Source: Hymenolepis diminuta (Eukaryota > Platyhelminthes > Cestoda > Cyclophyllidea > Hymenolepididae). Taken from it: DNA of 64,000 bases. Of this stretch, positions 1 through 13,600 are shown in pieces. The DNA lies in contig CAADRB010000084.1 of assembly GCA_900708905.1 (NCBI GenBank), forward strand, positions 1-64,000. The letters run 5' to 3'. The notes beneath the pieces are model-generated. The model was not told the origin of the DNA. It did not search any database and saw only the letters and a list, made by a program, of their open reading frames with translations. A program made the translations under genes and the position numbers. Numbering within the stretch: the first letter of the stretch is position 1; each line of letters begins with the position of its first letter.

Positions 1-251
1 AGCTGAATGGAAAATACTGGGTGCCTATATCAAATAATGGTTAAATATTGATTTCGAAGAAATTTACACCGATATTATGAATAAAAGGCACTGTCTGCTT
101 ATCTCAGGGTGACCAATACATCGATATTAAAATCAGTGAGTTGCATCAATTATAATTGGCTTGAGCTTGCTGGCACTTAGCATCAGTAGATTGAATGTTC
201 TTTGTTCTGCAGACTGCACTCAACTCTAACTCTCTACCTCTGCTGAAATCA

Positions 252-656
252 ATGTTGTTTGTCAATCAGAAGTTGAAATTGTTTGCTATCGTCACGATGT
301 GTGCTCTCAGGGTTCATTCGTAAGTTTCAGCTAATCATCGGAACTGTTATAATCATAATAAAAACGTAGAAGATGGACTGATTAAATATTACGTTTCTCC
401 AGTCGTGATCTCTGTCGTGACTACAGCGCTGCTGACTGTAGTGAGTTATCGTCTTCGTCTAAATTCTTTCCTATCAATGGACTGATGTCTTAACGTACCT
501 GTTTTGACTGCTTCAGAGACAGAGATGGACGGTGAGATTTGTCTCCTGAAGGTGACCTTCAGAAGGCCAGCTGGTGAAGATAAGTTCTTCGCCTTCTACT
601 CCATCCTTGACTCCTTCTTTTCCTATGTTATCAACTGGGGTTCGTTGAATATTTAA
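252..656 (+). CDS. Small predicted secreted protein, three exons (unrecognised family)
   Basis: Exons at 252-319, 403-440 and 517-656 join to an 81-residue frame. Splice sites are TTC|GTAAGT, CTCCAG|T, TGTA|GTGAGT and TTCAG|A, and phases 2 and 1 match across both introns (83 and 76 nt). The first 23 residues look like a signal peptide: a short basic n-region, a hydrophobic core LFAIVTMCAL and a polar end RVHS. The mature part begins RDLCRDYSAADC and has three cysteines (RDLC, AADC, GEIC), then an aromatic-rich tail ending near SYVINWG. An in-frame ATG at 195 lies just after a stop codon. I prefer ATG 252 because it gives a normal signal peptide. A strong donor GACG|GTGAGA inside exon 3 could define a 15-nt micro-exon in an alternative transcript. 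No polyadenylation signal is obvious nearby. I do not recognise the family. Secretion is inferred from the N terminus only. Confidence 0.5.
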
Positions 657-844
657 AACATTTCATCATTTCTTTAACTGAAAAATACTATATTTATTTA
701 TGTTTTTATTCTTATTTATTTATTAATATTTGTTATATAAATAGTCAATGACAAAGCTAAAGCTCTTGAGGAACGACTCTCTAGGCATTTCCAGAATCAT
801 TTTTTATTCGCAATACCTATGACAATACTTCAGAGTGACATTTT

Positions 845-1340
845 TTATGTCCCTATGATGCATAACCCCTATCTGTCACGTCTAAACACGCCCACCGTTT
901 TTCCCTTTCTTTAACAGCCTCGTTTCAGTCATAAGTACATCTGCACCCATGTTCTCGCGCGTCCTTACCCAAATGACTCATATAAAGCTATCTTTGTTTT
1001 CCACTCAACAGAGAACGCACGCGTGTCAGTTACCAGCTATTACGCTTCCAGTTCATCTCCTCTCTTCCTCAGCACGCTTCCCTCTCTATCTCTCTCTCCC
1101 ACTCGCTTCAATCGTCGTTGTGGCTTCCTTGAATACATTTTGATCTAGTCAACTCTTGGTGTTCTGCTCCACAGTTGTTGTTAGCTCTTATTCAAACAGC
1201 TACGAATTAGTGATTGTTGTTGCTGTTGTTATTTGTTGGCTGCAAACCGTTAGTTGTTATCATAACTCCAACACTCTGTTATTTGTTGGCATGAGTCAAA
1301 ATGAATGTAAAAACCATGAATTAACAAAAACTGCTTTATA
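845..1340 (+). repeat. LTR-like dispersed repeat, copy 1
   Basis: This block is a diverged copy of sequence at about 19840-20290. Shared blocks in the same order include a TGTCCC(T/C)ATGA start, a TCACGTCTA/TCATATCTA block, an ACCCAT(...)CTC(G/A)CGCG(T/C) block, a TATAAA at about 982, and a GTTGTTGTT-rich end. A TATA-like box in a mid-size non-coding repeat suggests a retroelement LTR or a miniature terminal-repeat element. I could not define exact termini or a target-site duplication. Open frames here (949-1143, 1156-1341) are low-complexity Ser/Leu/Val frames within the repeat and are not called as genes. Confidence 0.5.
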
Positions 1341-3060
1341 ATAAAAAGAACATTTTAATAATACTAATACTTTAATGCATATACTATTCTAATCAGGAAC
1401 GGGTCTTATTGCTATTCAACAAACTGTAAATTAATAATTGAGTTATCAAATAATCGGATGGACCACGTTCTCAATCGACTCAAAGACGAGACTGGATCAC
1501 TAAATAAGCCTGAAATCAATCAAGGATAGATTATTCTAGCAATCAATCACCAATTAAATGTAAATCTCATAGAGATGCTGTTTTAGTTTTGGTATGACAT
1601 CGAATACATTTAACAAGCTGTTTTGTGCACTAGCATAAGCGGCATTGACGCTTCTTCTAAGAACTAATTATTGACCACTTATTTTATATAATGATTTCAT
1701 TTCATTTACTGCCAAAATACTTCAACTTTTGACGTTACATAAGTCCCGAGAAATACTGAATGAATTCATTTCAACAGTTCATTACCTTCATCTAATTTTT
1801 AGGATAAAATCCCTAATACTGACAATACTCATTATAACTTAAAGAGAAAACTGAATGATCTAGTTTAAAAGATTAGTAATGATTAGCAATTTTCACTTTT
1901 CAAGACGGCTGTCAATCAGGAAAAGAGAAGTGCTTTGGCATTTGTGACGCAGTGAAAAATACTTATCTTATAAATTAAGCACCCAATAAACAAAATGGTA
2001 TTTTCAAGGTCGCCATAGACGCCCTTGATGCTTTTGGATAATATAACATTTAAAATTGATAAATGTGCTGACATTAGCAGTGAAAGCAAAGTGTCATTAA
2101 TTAGGAAAATGCAGTAAAGCAGCTTTTTCAATAAAAATTTGGATTGTTTTTGCATTGGTTGACATGTGTAGGTAATCTTCTCAAACCAGCGATTTAACTT
2201 CAAGGCTATTCAAACTTGATATCGTGATATTTGATTAGTCAGACACAAACGCCCACACATATCATGGAATGTCTGCTCTTTATTACACTATAATATTTCT
2301 AATTGTAGAAATAATGACTCAAAGTGAAGTCTCGAATGAAGATATTGTATTAATATAATTCCCTTTTATATAGATTATATAACCATAATTGAATTACGTC
2401 TGAAGTACGACTAGTTTGGCATGATTTGTCAGTTACGTTTACATTTTCAATTTTGCTTAAATCAGTATATAGCCACAACGTACCTGAATCGGGAAACAAA
2501 ATTAAACAAATAGAAAGATCACTATTGCTTACGCTTGGAACTTTAAATATGTGCGGATTTATTAGCATTATTAGGCCTGTGGTGCATATCTGAGGAGCCA
2601 AATGAGTTAAACAGTGTTAAAAGAGGAAATGAGAGGAATTTTAAAAGAATGGCAGCGTCTTAACACCAATTACTCTGTCCCGGTGCAAAAATGAAACTGT
2701 TAAGAAATGTATATATCGCTCACTTCAAACAATTTCATGCTATCTTCTCCCCTACAAGTGACTCATCAAGATGTGGCAACGTGAACCTTTACTTCATCTT
2801 GATATTATATTGCTGCTATGATGGCATGTCATTTCAGAAAACATACATTGCCTGAGCCCTACTGAGATTACTGTTACTACGGCGCCACGGGGCGCATTAT
2901 TATTCCCCACGACAAAGCGTAGTTTTATGAATTTTAATCATGTGGGAGTACCTGAACATACAAAATAACAAATTAGTTCAGTAAGGAATAGCATGGGATC
3001 GAATAGGAGTATGAAGTCAGTATGTGAAGAATTTTGCTTTATATGAACTCTAGAAGAATT
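1341..3060. other. Intergenic, AT-rich, no gene seen
   Basis: I see no splice-consistent coding exons here. The minus-strand frames at 1916-2203 and 2350-2601 have no codon structure or neighbours that support them. One exact CTGTCAATCA (reverse of TGATTGACAG) lies at 1909-1918. Confidence 0.4.
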
Positions 3061-3099
3061 GAGTGGTGAATTTCTCATTGGTGGTATAACTCACTTCGT

Positions 3100-3290
3100 A
3101 ATATTCTGATGTTCCGGGAATCACTTTCCGCGATTCGATTCCTGGGTTTCTTGGTGATCTCATGCCTGCTATATTCAGAGCTTGTTGACCAGTTTATTTC
3201 GTTGAATAGTTATTAATTTCACTTAAATACATTTGTAGCTTCTTGAAATTATAGGTAGGTAAATGAATCTGACAAGGGTATTTTAAACAT
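3100..3290 (+). repeat. Dispersed repeat family B, copy 1
   Basis: The segment with CGATTCGATTCCT, GATATTCAGAGC-like and AAATGAATCTGAC words recurs in diverged form at about 17320-17480 (CTCGATTCCTTG, GATATTCAGAGCTTTTTGA, ACAGACAAATGAGCCT). Ends are not defined and I do not recognise the element. Confidence 0.4.
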
Positions 3291-4440
3291 TGGCATTCTC
3301 GAGTTACTAAGTACCTTGAATGAATGTCTTTCAATTCACTCCTCTTCGAGTTTGGCATAAATTTAATTGATTAGAGAATGTTCTCTTAAAACGCAGATCA
3401 AAGTTGAAATTCATAGAGCTCAAGTGAGTCATCCTCTTGGCATACACGATATCTATTGGCAGTCTTTTTCCTTACGCTTAGTCATATCATGAATTTGAGT
3501 ATCAAATTATCGACATTTGAGTAATCACAAATCGATAGTAATTTCTCAGTGTTTTCGATGATAGAGGTCACGAATTCCCTCAGATGATCATTTAAATTGG
3601 ACTTGAATGCCAACTTTCGTTAAAAGTATTTCTGTAAGATTTCAACGTTCACCAGCGTTCGAATAGTCCTTTGACAACTCACTTCCTTCTATTAGTCCCT
3701 TAAATGATCACTATCACTAGATTACAGTAGAACTTTTGAGAGGGCGTTGATTAAAAGTGATCAATACTTTTATAATGAAAATATCAACAATGAAAGGGAT
3801 CAAACACTCAGCCCGGAGTCCTCGACTTAAATGAGGATAAAATATCTCACAACACGCAGTCTAATATTTAATGATAATAGTGTCGATAATATTAAGATAT
3901 GTCAGTGATCAGCATATTAGATAAGAGCAATTAATGTGTGAATTCCCTATAACCCAGTGACTTGAATTTCGATGTAAAGAAGTTGATGTAGTGAAATCGG
4001 ATTTCTGACCCCACTCCGAGTCTTAAACCTATTGACTTGAATTTCATTAAACGAGAAATGCTCATCTTTATCTCTTCTAAGAGTTCGTGAAAAACCCTTT
4101 GCAGTGGTTTATATTGGAGGGTTGCTGGTTCTCATCATTCGAAGTTGTCTCTTTTTAGATCTCTTTAGTTTAACAAATACTATTGTTGGCAGTGATAGCG
4201 GATTTGATTCTTTTTGAAGTGTATTTACAGTTTCTTTGCAATTTTCTACTGCTGTCTGTTTAAATTTACCGAATATTTCGGTCACAGCAAATACGTCTAT
4301 TTGTTAGTTCGATCAAATTTTAACTTCCACAGAGCCATAACTGGATTCGATTTAAGTGATTTAAATTATTCGTCTTTATAAGGTTTGAAAAGTAAAAAAA
4401 CAGAGATGCCAGAGTGACTCTTCGGAAAAAGCCACAAAGT
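3291..4440. other. Intergenic, AT-rich, nothing recognised
   Basis: No exon chain, RNA gene or repeat could be supported between repeat B and the promoter-proximal island of the 4671 gene. Confidence 0.35.
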
Positions 4441-4670
4441 CACGAGAATTTTTGAACTTTTCGCGCTTACTCAGAAGCACCTAGGATATTGGCTCTAATG
4501 TAGATTACGGCAATCTGCCAATTAGCGTCGCCGAAATCGCGGCTATCGCTACCCCCAATACCTGGAACACGCTGTAGTCACAATTACTTATCTATCACAC
4601 AGCATTCATTTGTGCTAGAAGAAGCAAACAAACGCAAAATATACCGTCGTTAAAGTATCTACACACGTGA
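4440..4670 (+). promoter_or_regulatory. Probable promoter and 5' leader of the 21-exon gene
   Basis: A local rise in GC (for example TCGCCGAAATCGCGG at about 4527) lies directly before the ATG at 4671, in an otherwise AT-rich stretch. It holds inverted CCAAT-like words (ATTGGC at about 4489 and CCAATT at about 4518). No TATA box is obvious. The call rests on position and composition. Confidence 0.3.
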
Positions 4671-7600
4671 ATGAGTACGTTAGAACGGAATCGAAAGAGT
4701 TACGGGCATAGAACCGAGGGCAAAAGCGACGACTATCACAGCCCTAGAAATGGAGTAAAAGACCCGAGAGTACGATGTCCTATCTATGATGATTATAATT
4801 TACTTACAGGAATCACAATATTCTGAAGTTAGGCGTTTGAGAAGACCCTTTGATGGAATCGATCCACATACACAGGTAATTTAACTTCAAGTCAATTCGT
4901 GCTAATTTTTATGCTTAATTTATGTCAAATTTAGCAGATACTTTTAAACACATGTTTATTTTATCGATTTTTAATATTATTAATTTGGATAAAATTCTCG
5001 TAAGCTAGCATATCTTTCTTCAGAGTAACAAAATCAATAAATCAATTGGAAAACCAAACTACGCTAAAACGCTGTTATTAAAATAGCTTAACTTCGCTAG
5101 GTAAAAGTAAATATTGGGCCTCACAGCTATAGAGACACACAGAAAGAGTGAAATTGAATTAAACCCACTCGATGGAGCGCCTATTCACCGGGAATCAGTA
5201 CTGTAATTGAGATTGAAACTCAAATATACACACTTTCATTTGGTCTAACTCACGCTTATTCACACTGATAAGCTTTGCCGGAAATTGAAATTAAAATTCC
5301 TTCTACAGAAGAATATTATGTACATAATTTGGATGATTCATTAGCTTAATGGATACGAATACATTGGAAGCAATAAACAGAGGGTAAAGGCGGCGATTTG
5401 AATTTTGATCTGACGTTCAGAGTTGCCGCTTAAAGAGGAATGTGTAAGAGTTTATAATTTAATGACAGAACGAGATCAAAATCCTGCGAGATTCAAGTGA
5501 CAAGTTCTGGGAAAGGGCTTATAACATTATGATAGACGCTAAAAGAATTAACGTTAGCTGTGCTTTGAAGACTATGACATTGCATAAAGGGAACGTCGGC
5601 TTAAATTATTGTTTTTTATATGGTCGGAAACGTGGACAATTCAGTAGGAAAGTGGGCCATAAAGGTTAGAATTAACAAATGAAGATTTTATCTCACGAAG
5701 CTTTTGTTTATATGTTCACAGGAAGTTTCGAGACACTCACCAAAACCTAGCAACCATTTACATGGATCACATGAGGTAAAATTTATTCTTTATGTAGATT
5801 TTTGAATGTCGGCTCGATTTTATAATGAAATTAACCTTGATTTTTATTCATTTTTAAATTAGGATCATAACAGACATTACGACCTTGTAAATGGCCAAGT
5901 GGGTATTATTTCATTCCTTTCCATTTAATTGCATATTTTTTAAAATCTAATTAATTTAATATAAAAATTCATTACAATTTGATCTTTTAAACTTCTAAGG
6001 GATATTCCAATAGGAAAAATGAACGGTGTAGAAATGAAAGTTAGACATTTTAAAGAGGCATCACAGATCTAGTGGACATAATAGATATACAGATGGTAAT
6101 ACCATTTCCCTATCTCCTAGACCGAGGGAAATTAAAGCGCCATTGATGAAATTACTCTTATGACATTTCAACATATTTTCAAATATTGTTTTTAAGAGGG
6201 TCAAGTGTTTTAATTACTAGTTAATGACTCAAAGTTTTGTTATATTATTAAACGGCCTGAGGTCTTTACTGCTCCTTTGATGTCGCTGAATATTTATTAA
6301 AACTTTATCGTGCGCCATGAGATAGAAATGATTTCAAACGTGAACTCTCATGTCAATATTCTGATATAATGTCACAAACATACTTTGATATTATTAAATT
6401 CTTTTAAAAGGAATGATTATTTCCATGGCATTATTTTTTGAAAAACAACGAAGCAGTCCCTGATTCCTAGATTATACTTAAATAACTTTGTGTACGGAGC
6501 ATATTGTAAATAAGGTATTCAATATGGATTTTTACCATCGAGTAAATTCAGTTGATGAGGCATTTTCTTATAGCAGCTGATTTTTCATTTATTATTGTTG
6601 AGAAAGATATTTGTTTATCCTTTTCGAAAAAGTTGAAAATATTTTCTTATCTTTCGGAGGTATCTGAACAAAGAATATAGTAAAAATAATATCTTTTCAA
6701 ATAATTATATTTGAATATTTTAAAAAACGGTTTCTTGGACGACAAACGGTGGAATTACTAATCGAATAATGGATTAAGCGTAAACATTTTAGCCTTTTAA
6801 TTGTACTGTTTAAAGTGATCTATTTTAACATTGATTCTATTCTTATTTTTTCTTTATTAGAATACAAATGGAAAGAGTCTTAAATCTCCAAAGCAACCTT
6901 CAAATCTCTATTCACCCCGAAATTCCCCAATCTCATCGAACATGAAGGTTATTTTGTGATGGGATTTTATCTACTTGTTTGGTTTTTTCTGGGTATTTTA
7001 AATGTGTAAACTCATGTGAGTTTTTTCAAAAAATGCACAGTAATCTATCATTTCCATTGTAAATGTTAATCCAGGCCTTTATTAAAATATGAGCCGATTC
7101 TCTTAGAGTGAATATACTCATCAATTTTTATCGCTAACACTCCGTCAGACCATAAATTCCTCTTATTGAATAAGTAGATTGATAGTTGGCTGATTAATAT
7201 TCAGGGATGTATATTCTATGATTAGGTTGATCGATTAATAAAAATAGACTGAAAGAACCTAATGAATGAGGCTCAATATGAGGGTTAAAGAAAACAGCTG
7301 ACTTTAAAACGTAGGTGGCGTACTTGTCGGTGGGAATGTGTGTTAAATCAGAGATTACAAGATCGATACTTGTCTGACACATCCATTGACCTGGATCGCC
7401 AACTATACTGGTTAAGTCTAGTGAACACAAGTGATAGTTGAACTCCATTTATGAAAGGGGCTCTAGAATACCTTCCTTTTACCTAAATACAAGTGTTGAT
7501 AATGTCCAATACCCTACCAAGCCGGTGAAAAGGAACAAGACAGCACATGCGGGCTAAAACTCATTCGAATTTCGAAGTGATTTGGATTCAGTGCTTGTTC

Positions 7601-10600
7601 TTATAAACAAATAGAAAAGTTATTCATATCATCAATACGTGAACACCGAAAAGGTTATCAATGTCAAGGAAAAATGCAAAATATTTTTAATTTATATTTA
7701 ATCCATGACACTTTCTATGATTTGCCTGAAACACTGTAGTTAGTTTCATTTAGCAAAGATGTAATAGTGTTTATTGCGACTTTCCAATTAGATTTTAAAG
7801 ACTATTGTGCAAGTTAATTTGGTGCAATTCGAAATTTTAATTTCGTCTGTTGTCTACTCAACTAAAAATTCCGTAGCTCCGATCTCTGATAAGGTTAATA
7901 AGGTTTGTTTCATTGTTAATTATATTAATATTTATTAATGACCATTAGTGACCATTACATTCTTGCTTATGTTTTTACAATTTGATAGAGAGAACTACTA
8001 TAATGTACCTTATTAGCGGTGAGAAATATGGGATGCTCCGTGAGCTCGGACAGGCATAAGAAGCTTTATCCGAGTGATTTTTACATGGGCCTAGATTCCG
8101 GATTGGTCTATTGGGACTGCTGAACTCCTCGATAAACTTATAAATCAATTTATCCAAATAATGTTGATTCATAAGATAATATGGCTATGAATCATATAAA
8201 AACATTAAGTGAACTCATTTACAAACAGTAATAGATATAAGTATGAGGAATTCCCACCGGAAATACTATTTTCCAATTCCGTTTGACGTTGTCGTAAAGC
8301 ATTTTTAGCCGCCAGAGGTCCTTTTGTCTCTCCTTGTCCAAACAATAGTCAGTAAAAGGTGATAAGATCCGATAAACAATGCTTGAGGTGACCGGATATG
8401 AAAAGCCGTTGGGCACTGAGTAATTGGCACGGCTGTCTGACGTAAAATCGGTGATGATTGCTGGTTATTCTTACAGTCCTTGAGCATCATCTGAGCCTTT
8501 TAGGTCTCTGTCACCGTTAGTGATTTAGCTGTAAGGAGAAGCTGTATGCTCTCGGATGTGCTAGTTTACAAGTTTACAAATTTATATATTGGCGAAGTGA
8601 ATGTGCAAAAACCAACAAACTCATTTTCATCAAGGGGTTTCGATTTTCAAATTCTTTACATTTAGGAACGAAATGGAAAGAGCTCTAGATCTCCAAGGCA
8701 GTCATCAAATTATTACTCTCCTCGTAATTCCATCACAACATCGCAGATCAAGGTAAAGAAATCTTATTTACTATTCTTTTCTTATTTAATTTTTATTTAT
8801 ATTTTAACATGTGTAATTAGAATTTTATTTCAACGTTATTTTATGAAAGTAACTAATTTCATTCGCTTTATTTTTTCACAAAAAAATATACTCATACATC
8901 TATTATACTAATAAAAATCAAGATTACGACAAAATGTCATATGTGGTTATGGTCACTTCATTTTCTGAGATTTTTTTGCGAGCATTAGGATATAACTTAA
9001 CTTTTAAGACAAGTGAGTGAAAATTTTTGTAGATGTTGGCTTTCAAGAGAAAAAGTTTTGCATTTAGTTTTTACGCAGCTGCTAGTTGGAATAAGCTTGA
9101 AAGACAATTTTCCTCGAATTGTCAAAATGACAAGATAAAACAAACCTACATGATTTCAATATCCCAAAGTTTCAAATAACATAATTTTACGAAACCTGTA
9201 AATCAGCGTATTTCATAATCAATTTTAAAACTGTGAAAACTTCCTTCGAAAAATAATTTTTAGTTTCAGGTATTTTAAGTTTTAAAACTTTTATATTGAG
9301 CCATATATATTATTTTCCAATTTTTCTATTTCAAAATTCTATTTTTTAGGACCAAAATATCAGGTGTCCCAGATTCCCAAGAGAGCTGTCAAACGCTTAC
9401 CCAACGCGAAATAACTTTGCACTGTCACCAACTAGGGTTTGTCAAGATGTCTAAACCATTTCTGCTCTTTTTATAAGCTGAATGCTATTATGATTCGGCG
9501 TCAATTTCTCATTTGGATTAATGAATCAGAAATAGTTCGATTAAGTAAATTGAAGTTTCTTAATACTAGTGGAATACTTAATTTAATATTAAGTAAACTT
9601 ATGTTACTAATAACTCCAAATATAAAGAAAGGCACAATTGTTATCAAACACCACACCTATGTGATACTTAATAGAATATTCTAATCTTAAATTAAAAAAG
9701 ATACAGCTAAATTTTGTCAAGGTTAAATAAGAATATCGTCAAACCAACATTAAGACTACACCCATTTGAAGGAAATTCCAGTGGAAACGAATAAAAACAG
9801 ATAAGCTGCTGAAAATTTACAATATATTGTAGTACATTTTGAATTTCAATAAAAGTTATATAATATTTTGCTTTTTAACTTTTGCTTAGGAAACTAACGT
9901 TAAAACTCCTAGAACTCCAAGGCAATCGTCAAATGATTATTCTCCCCGAAATTCAGTTGTAGTAACATCAAACACGAAATATACTGTAAGTTTATTATTT
10001 TACCTTTCCTATCAATACCTTATAGCGGTTTATTTTCGTTAAACGGAAATTAATGGATTGAACAGAGTTGATTTGTTTATAAAATCATTAAATTTAAGTT
10101 TGATTATTGGAATGAAATGTGATGAAGAAACATATATTATGCGGTTTAAATTTTCATTCGTGGTAAATTTAATAAATAAATTTATTGAAGCTGAAATGAT
10201 TAATATATTGGTGCCACAAATCTATGCAAAACTTGGAAATAATTGGGAGTCAATTAACTTTCTCTAAAACCTTCCTTGAATGGTTTGCCTAAATCAAAGT
10301 TCCAAAAAGCAGATTCAGAAAGCAAAGATCTGCTGCAGGACATTCATTTTCTACAGAGATAGTTACAGCCTATTTGTTTAAACTCCTTTTGTTCTAAATG
10401 ATGTTCATTTATTCCAAATTTTTTTCAGAATCATTCACCAAGACCAACTGCTCGTCATAGTCTGCCTAACGAAAACGAATATATCCAACAATACTCAGTT
10501 ACAGTTAGTTTATCGCGGTTTAACCTCTTAATCGGTTTAATTTTAACAGAAAGGTATAATATAACCAAGGTTTGGACATTATTTAGACCACTGTAAGAGT

Positions 10601-13600
10601 ACCAAACTTGCTATCTCATTTCGGAATATCTTCCAGGATAAACTCGTCTATTGAAAATTATAGGCTTTAACGAATAACATTTACTCTTATTTGATAACTG
10701 CATTTACATTACTTTTATTTAAATTTTTGTTAAGATTTTAGGCAAATACATGTTACTATGCTATATACAAACGTATTAATGTTTCCATTAATGGCCTGGA
10801 TATCTGTGGGATAAAATTTACAGAATGATAATGACAGCGACATTAAATAATTCCTAAGCCCTTTTATGAAAGTATTCCTAACACTTCCCTTGGATATATA
10901 CATTTTTCACGAGGAGACCAGCCTAAAACGAAAATATTAGCTTTAGATGTTGACTTTCCAAACTCTACGAACCCCACTTTTACAAGTTAGGGAGGATGTC
11001 GAGAGGGTTGCAGCTTTAGAAGAGAACAAAAGGAAGGAGGCAGTTTTGTGACCAGTAAGCCAAAAGTTGACTAAGTAAAGCTCAAAGCGCAGGTGTTAGA
11101 TAATAGAAAGAAAATCGGGTCATGTGCAGGATGAAGTGAATCAATTTTATAGCTCACCTTGAGTGAACACAGCTCAGTGAGATCTAAAAAGTTAAAAAGA
11201 TTTCGAAAGTGTAAATATTATCCTGTACAAGCTAAATACTCTACTAAAATGACGATGAGAGTGATATGACCATCCATTCTAAAAACTCATGTAATTTCAG
11301 ATATCAGCTTTCTTCTGACATTAGAAACCTTGGAGAATTCGAATCTTCATTCATGAAAGTCTGCTCAACTTTAAAACTATTCTCCGCTAGAAATGAATTG
11401 CTCACATATCCTGAAGAAGTTAAGAACAAAATTAAATAAATTAGGACTCAAGCTTCAAGGCTATCCTTACTTTTCGAAAAAGACTTATTTTTGCTTCCTC
11501 TCTATTTGATAGTTGTAATATTTGAAGCCTTCTGTTGAAATTGTTTTTGGAATATGAACATTAATTGATACGTACTTAATAATAAAGAATGATAGTTTAA
11601 CACAGATGAATCAAACTCAAATCTGCGCATGCGCTCCCTTTTAGGAAACTTATGAAACCTCTATTAAGTAGACTAAATACCCGTACTTTATTTTCATCCT
11701 ATCATAATTTAACGATGGAAATTATTTTTTAACCAGCCTCATTGACTTATTTTTATTGTTCCCAGAAGCAAGGTGCTTATAGACCTCGCTCTGCTGCTCA
11801 GCGTAAAAACTCAGATATATCTGATAGTGGCAAAGATATACAACCTGTGCCAGCCAAACGAAATTCGGTAGTTTATACTTTGGTTAAATTGTATTCTTAA
11901 GTTAACAAATCACTTTAAATTAATGTCCTCGCAGTGTGCTTACAAGGATACTAGTTCTCCAACAACGTTGAGTCTCCGAAATTTCCCCATGCCTCCTCAA
12001 TTGGATCAAGTTAGTGAATCAACTCAGACCTTTTATTAAAAATTATATTTATTAATTTAATGACTAAAACATCTATTTTTAGAAAAGTCCAATTAAGGAG
12101 ATTCGTTCAACTGACTCGGTTCATGCGGTGAACTTAGACCAGGAAGATTGCTTTTTCGACAGGGTATTATGCTTTGATATTTTAGAAATGGATTCAACAT
12201 CACTCACTAAGCTTGCTAGGACCTTTCTACTGTAGAGGAAGGCTGGTGATAGTTAACTTGGCTTAAAACTGCTACTCTAGCAATAACGATCCCACATTTG
12301 CTGTGTGTAAGTAGATCTTTAACCATGAGTGGATAAAAAAAATCAAAAATTATGCTGAGAATGACTAATTACAGGCGCGACAAAAAGCATGAAGACACGC
12401 AAAGAAGGCAGTGATCAATGACAAATTTCAGCTATCAAATCTTGGAGGTGAATAAATCGATAAAATGAATGAGTGAAAATTGGGAATTAGGTGACATTTG
12501 CGCGGAAATTGATAAACTACCCAAAAATCGGGGGAGTGAGTCATACGCACAATTGAGCAATAAATTAGATGATAACCAATACGTTAATCATTATAATAGA
12601 TAACATATAGTAGGAATAAAAATTAAATATGCAAACACGATCGTCCGAATGCTTAAGAACAAAATAAAGAAGGCTAAAGGAGTATTACAGATATTTATTT
12701 ATCGGATACTTTAGATATTGAGCAAGGTGATTTTTTATTTTAGGTAATGGCATATGAAAGGAGCAAAGAAAAAAAAAATAGCCTTGAGAATGGTTCCAAT
12801 GGTAATATCAGACATGCCAAAAATGTAAGTTTACAATTACATGTTTTAAATATATTTTTCATTTTGAGATGGTCTTGTCTTAACTCCCCTCGATTTTATT
12901 TAGATTATACCCCCTCGACCAAAGAGCCAAGAACCGATTACAAGTGGGCATAGTTTAAATCCTCAAACTTCTGTAAAGAATTCTGTAAGTTGATTTATTG
13001 AGTTTTTATCTAAATTTGTCATTGCTAAGTGAGTGAGTGGAGTTAAGCTGAATTATTTTTTATTAGTTTCTAATGATAGTTTACATTAATAAATTGTCCG
13101 TTAACTGTAGGATTGGAGGAAGCATCGCAATGCAGTCTTTTAAAATTTGTCTGTTCGACTGTGAGAAAAGCTGAAACTGATTTGTAATATGCGGAATTAT
13201 GAGAATTTAAAATATATGCAAACATTAAGTCTTGAAAGGTCACAAAAAGCTAGGCTTCAAAGGCAAGACGGAACTAGAGGAAGTCAGATGTTTCAAACCG
13301 CTGTAGGAAGCGTGATCTAAAATGGGCTCTCTATAGAAAATCATTTTAAGTGGGCAAAATAGAATGAATGTCTGTAATGTATTAGAAATAATGCTAAAAA
13401 CTGAAATCCCAGTGGGAAAACGTCTTATTTCGATACATCGAATTATATTGTCCCAATTAGATGGACGAATTGAACACTATTAATGACTCGAAAAAATAAA
13501 TTTTGCCCAACTCGCCGTGCCTCAATGGGAGTTTTATGTGGTCTGACGCTGAGAGTTGTGATAGACAGACACATTTAGGGATGGATCAAGATTCATAAGA

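Noticed and set aside
6030..6098. Possible extra exon of the 21-exon gene (frame reading HHRSSGHNRYTDG before GTAATA)
   Set aside because: The residues resemble the gene, but no acceptor gives a phase-0, frame-preserving exon.
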